Assembly (NCBI GenBank): GCA_029267975.1
Contig: JAJUHH010000128.1
Span: 1-7,819 of the forward strand
Direction of reading: 5' to 3'
From: Clostridiales bacterium
GTDB taxonomy: Bacteria > Bacillota > Clostridia > Lachnospirales > Lachnospiraceae
Length of the DNA: 7,819 bases
Part shown: in pieces, positions 4,932 to 7,819 of the stretch
Layout: every line of letters begins with the position of its first letter
Numbering within the stretch: position 1 is the first letter of the stretch
Translations under genes and position numbers: made by a program
Notes under the pieces: model-generated
Database searches by the model: none
What the model was told of the DNA's origin: nothing
Seen by the model: only the letters and a program-made list of their open reading frames with translations

Positions 4932-7472
4932 TTAGTATGAAATCTGTACACCAATCACCGAATTCATAGGAGCAACGGTGTTGCCGCTTTCATCAGTAAT
5001 ATCGCATGCAAGAATCTGAATTCTTATATAGGTTCCTTTGGCCGGTACATAGCCTAACTTAATCTTTGCTGTATTACCTGATACACTTGTCGTAGCGCCA
5101 AGCTCTACACCGGTTGTAAGCTCAGTTACCTTTACAGTGATCGTACCCTGAATGTTCTCACTGAATACCATATTAATGGTATCCCTTGAGCTGGTGTCAT
5201 AGCTTGTTGATACCAGATAGGGCTTTTTATTTTCCTTCAGAGTTACGTAACCACTGTAATTGGTAATCGCTGAATAGCTTCCGTTATAACCAAGAATACC
5301 CTTAATGGAGACGGGTCGTTCCACTGTAACCTCAACCGTATTATCTGCGATTGTTAATACAACAGTGGCACCGGTCTCATTTGTATTCTTCACTACCTGT
5401 GCAGCGATAATGGTCACTCCTGCAATGGAGTAGTTTGATACATTTTGAGCGGAGGCTACATCAATCTTATGGGCAAACTCAATATTGATCTGATTGAGAT
5501 TGGTGCTGGACTGAGCAATTGAGTAAGGACCGGGAAGCTCTGTGGATGTACTGCTGCCGTTACTGATTGCTATTTGTCTGCTGATACTCTTATTGCGGAA
5601 TGAATCTATCACAAAGCCTTCTTGCAGTGTGAAGGTATATGTACCCAGGATAGTCATATTATTCAGCTTTAGCTTAACGACGTTATCGTTGTCTACTACA
5701 GCCTCTGTTGTATAGGTGATATTGGTACCAGGCTGGATGTCGTCCGCCAGTGTCTTAATGGAAGCTACAATTACGCCGCTTTCGATAAATGGTTTCACTG
5801 CTTCACTATAGGTTAAGGTCAGCATACTCTTCTCTGCATCATACTCGTAGCTGAGCAGAACTGGTGGTACGGTGTCTGCAGTAAAGTTAATATTCATGGT
5901 TCTTCCTGTAAGTGCTGATGTATCGGAGGAAGCCACATTATAGCTATCCCAGTAAGCGATAAATGCCTTTACGGCACCGGTTAAGGTAGTATCTGCATCA
6001 GAGATGGTATAGTGAACCTTCTTGTTATCATTGATATCCACTACACCGGTCACGAAGCCACCATCATTCAGACGTAACATACCAGGTGTCTTTATACCTC
6101 TGCTAAAGTAAGCAGTTACCACATTATAGGAAGTACGTACCAGAGAAATCGGTACTGCCTGCGGCTTTGCTGTAGTATCGGTTCTTACATAAGCTGTAAA
6201 ATATACACTGGCAGGTATATTGCCGGCTAAATCCTTAATTCCGGATAATACTACGGAGAATGACTTGTTATAATCCGTCGCTGCGATGGTCGATAAATTG
6301 ATATTCAGAGTTTTCTTATCTCCGCTTAAGGTATAATTGAGCTTATTGAGCAGGATCGAGGTGGTTGCCGATTCGGGCATACCGGAGCCTGAAGCCAGCT
6401 GTGCGTTGGTCACCTTTAAATTGGTGATATCAATTGGTTCAGAAAATTGGATTGAATTGATAAAGCCTGTATCATCCAGTATAACGCCAACCATTGTCGG
6501 AGGTGTTTTATCCTCATAAGAGATCTGCTTATAATATGGCTCCAGCGGAACGCCACCTGTTGTCTTAATTCCGTTGGTAAAATTAATTCCGTAGACACCG
6601 CTTAGGGTGTTCTTGGAGGTAATTGTTAAGGTTGTCAGATCCGCAGACAGGCTGGGTGTTAAGGTTCCCGGATCTGCTGTCGTTGATCCGCTGACCATGG
6701 ATAAGGAAACATTACTTGTTAACTTGTTGCTTGCATCTATTACTGTACTCTTATCAACGGGACTATCAAATACTACCTTGATTTCATTGGAGCTGATAAT
6801 ATCAGCACTCCTGACTGTGGCGGTAGGTTCAACCACTTCAATTATAATGGCACTATTAATCAGGCTCTTCTTTGCTTCCGCTGCAGTCGCAGTCTTAACA
6901 GCACTTGCATACAGAGTAACCTTACCAATCTTAGTGGCAGTTACCACACCGTTCTCGGCATCATCAATACGAATGCTGTCTTTATCACCATGTCCTACAA
7001 ACCAATAAACCTTATCTGTAGTGGTCGTCGGGGTAATCACGGTATCAAAGTCAAAGGAGGAGCCCAGGGTCATAACATGAGCGCCCTTAACCTCTGTGGC
7101 ATTGGATATCTTTATCTCAGTTGCCGGTACCGTTACAGTAACTTTACAGGAAAGTGTTTTTGTCTTCTTTGAAGGATAAGTAATCTTACACTTAATAGTT
7201 GCAGTACCACCCTTTACCGAAGTCAGGACACCTTTACTGGAAACCTTAACGACTTTGGTATCGGAGGATGACCATTTGTATTTACTGCCTGACACCTTGT
7301 CCTTGATTTCCAACTGATAAACCTGTCCCACACCGACAAGCTCTACTTTGCTCTTGGCAAATTTCGGAGTAGTTGCAGCACTTGCTACGGTGGTGCTTTG
7401 ATTCCACATCATTGGTACACAAAGTACTAATATCAGCAGCAGAACCAGTTTCTTTATAAATCTACTTCTCAT
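4932..7472 (-). CDS. Secreted multi-domain bacterial Ig-like (Big_2 and SbsA/Big_5-like) protein
   Basis: This 846-residue protein has a typical Sec signal peptide: basic MRSRFIKK, a hydrophobic core to about residue 22, and a likely signal peptidase I site after ASA at 30-32. A first Big_2 domain (about 37-117) shows YKWSSSDTKVVKVSSKGVLTSVKGGTATI; a second, more diverged one follows (about 118-215). The remainder looks like six Ig-like modules of roughly 100 residues, starting near 219, 322, 435, 534, 645 and 748. They carry SbsA/Big_5-type signatures such as TPPTMVGV, IQFSEPID, VPPVLLSYEYD, LTYSEAVKP, KPYLVSTSYDT and MVFSENIQG. Such modules form cell-surface or extracellular adhesive and structural proteins. 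There is no LPXTG motif, SLH domain, lipobox or C-terminal membrane anchor, and no catalytic domain, so it is probably released or held non-covalently. The ATG at 7472 has AGGAGG (7485-7480) seven bases upstream. It has its own promoter and terminator. Confidence 0.88.
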   Translation of the reverse strand: MRSRFIKKLVLLLILVLCVPMMWNQSTTVASAATTPKFAKSKVELVGVGQVYQLEIKDKVSGSKYKWSSSDTKVVKVSSKGVLTSVKGGTATIKCKITYPSKKTKTLSCKVTVTVPATEIKISNATEVKGAHVMTLGSSFDFDTVITPTTTTDKVYWFVGHGDKDSIRIDDAENGVVTATKIGKVTLYASAVKTATAAEAKKSLINSAIIIEVVEPTATVRSADIISSNEIKVVFDSPVDKSTVIDASNKLTSNVSLSMVSGSTTADPGTLTPSLSADLTTLTITSKNTLSGVYGINFTNGIKTTGGVPLEPYYKQISYEDKTPPTMVGVILDDTGFINSIQFSEPIDITNLKVTNAQLASGSGMPESATTSILLNKLNYTLSGDKKTLNINLSTIAATDYNKSFSVVLSGIKDLAGNIPASVYFTAYVRTDTTAKPQAVPISLVRTSYNVVTAYFSRGIKTPGMLRLNDGGFVTGVVDINDNKKVHYTISDADTTLTGAVKAFIAYWDSYNVASSDTSALTGRTMNINFTADTVPPVLLSYEYDAEKSMLTLTYSEAVKPFIESGVIVASIKTLADDIQPGTNITYTTEAVVDNDNVVKLKLNNMTILGTYTFTLQEGFVIDSFRNKSISRQIAISNGSSTSTELPGPYSIAQSSTNLNQINIEFAHKIDVASAQNVSNYSIAGVTIIAAQVVKNTNETGATVVLTIADNTVEVTVERPVSIKGILGYNGSYSAITNYSGYVTLKENKKPYLVSTSYDTSSRDTINMVFSENIQGTITVKVTELTTGVELGATTSVSGNTAKIKLGYVPAKGTYIRIQILACDITDESGNTVAPMNSVIGVQISY

Positions 7473-7536
7473 TCCTCTTCCTCCTATCGTACTTCTACTG
7501 CGCCTACCCTAGGTATACACAGTTTTCCTACTATAT

Positions 7537-7565
7537 ATCGTATCATAACATAAGGATAATGTCAA
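7537..7565 (-). promoter_or_regulatory. Promoter of the Ig-like domain protein gene
   Basis: The minus strand has a perfect -35 TTGACA (7565-7560), a 17-base spacer and -10 TACGAT (7542-7537). The -10 is preceded by TGA, giving an extended TGN element. Transcription would start near 7530, with a leader of about 58 bases. Together with the terminator at 4859-4888 this marks the gene as a single transcription unit. A second GACAT sits just upstream of the -35. Confidence 0.65.
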
Positions 7566-7618
7566 AATCATGTCGAAATGTTTAATTTTTTCTTACTGAG
7601 TAATATTTCCCATCTTTG

Positions 7619-7819
7619 CTATATTCTTTTATTGTCATAGTCAGGACGCTTTTGGAATACTCTGTCTCTGGACATCACCAGCTGATAGACCTTCTCCACC
7701 TGATAAGCAAATTCCTGCATGGAATATTTACTTACCTTCTCTATGGCATTTTGCCGATAATCCGTGCTTATATCATGAAAGAAGATCTGGTCAAGTCCGT
7801 AGAACAGTCCCTGCGCATC
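7619..7819 (-). CDS. C-terminal fragment, possibly a glycosyltransferase
   Basis: The frame enters from the right edge and ends at a TAG stop (7621-7619), giving 66 residues. The visible part reads DAQGLFYGLDQIFFHD, then NAIEKVSKYSMQEFAYQVEKVYQ, then a basic tail DNKRI. The helical GLFYGLDQIFF segment followed by a YSMQEFAYQVEKVY helix resembles the last two helices of GT-B glycosyltransferases of the family 4 type, where a similar helix ends the C-terminal domain. With only the tail in view, this is a tentative assignment and the substrate is unknown. It ends 54 bases before the -35 of the Ig-like protein gene. I see only a weak 4-bp hairpin (TTACTCAGTAA) and no good terminator after it. Confidence 0.5.
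   Translation of the reverse strand, partial: DAQGLFYGLDQIFFHDISTDYRQNAIEKVSKYSMQEFAYQVEKVYQLVMSRDRVFQKRPDYDNKRI

Noticed and set aside
4932..7472. Lipoprotein reading of the signal peptide (Cys18)
   Set aside because: The residues before Cys18 are L-V-L, lacking the small residue needed in a lipobox, and an ASA signal peptidase I site follows.

Overview
The window looks like chromosomal DNA from a strictly anaerobic low-to-mid G+C Firmicute of the class Clostridia, most likely a member of the Lachnospiraceae. This rests on AGGAGG-type ribosome binding sites, sigma-A-like promoters, an [FeFe]-hydrogenase-family protein with the CCCPVW / GPCLAKK / EGMGCVGGCVGGP motif set, a bacteriohemerythrin, a large Big_2-domain secreted protein, and an N-terminal protein segment resembling the long aminopeptidases annotated in that family. 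All family assignments are by recognition of sequence patterns; no database search was run.

Layout. On the left, a minus-strand cluster reads toward position 1: a VanZ-like membrane protein (start at 1747 or 1762), a small three-helix membrane protein one base downstream (952-1278), then the N-terminal 265 residues of a probable aminopeptidase (1-796), which runs off the window. A good promoter (1828-1856) drives the cluster. In the middle, two plus-strand genes diverge from it: an [FeFe]-hydrogenase-like iron-sulfur protein (2038-3276) and a ThuA-like protein (3430-4080). They are separated by 153 bases holding a 10-bp direct repeat and a candidate promoter.

The 320 bases between the ThuA gene and the convergent hemerythrin gene hold the most striking non-coding structure: a 178-bp inverted-repeat element (4175-4352) with perfect 31-bp ends and a near-perfect inner stem. 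It is probably a MITE-like or insertion-sequence-derived element. On the right, the minus strand carries, in transcription order, the last 66 codons of a possible glycosyltransferase (7619-7819), a promoter, a secreted 846-residue protein built of bacterial Ig-like domains (4932-7472), its intrinsic terminator (4859-4888), and a bacteriohemerythrin (4401-4796).

The genes do not form one clear pathway. The hydrogenase-like protein and the hemerythrin both fit redox or oxygen/hydrogen sensing in an anaerobe, but they are not in one operon and a functional link is only inference. I found no CRISPR array, tRNA, rRNA, phage module or defence system. Nothing here clearly amounts to an undescribed system; the inverted-repeat element and the hydrogenase motif variants are the best leads.
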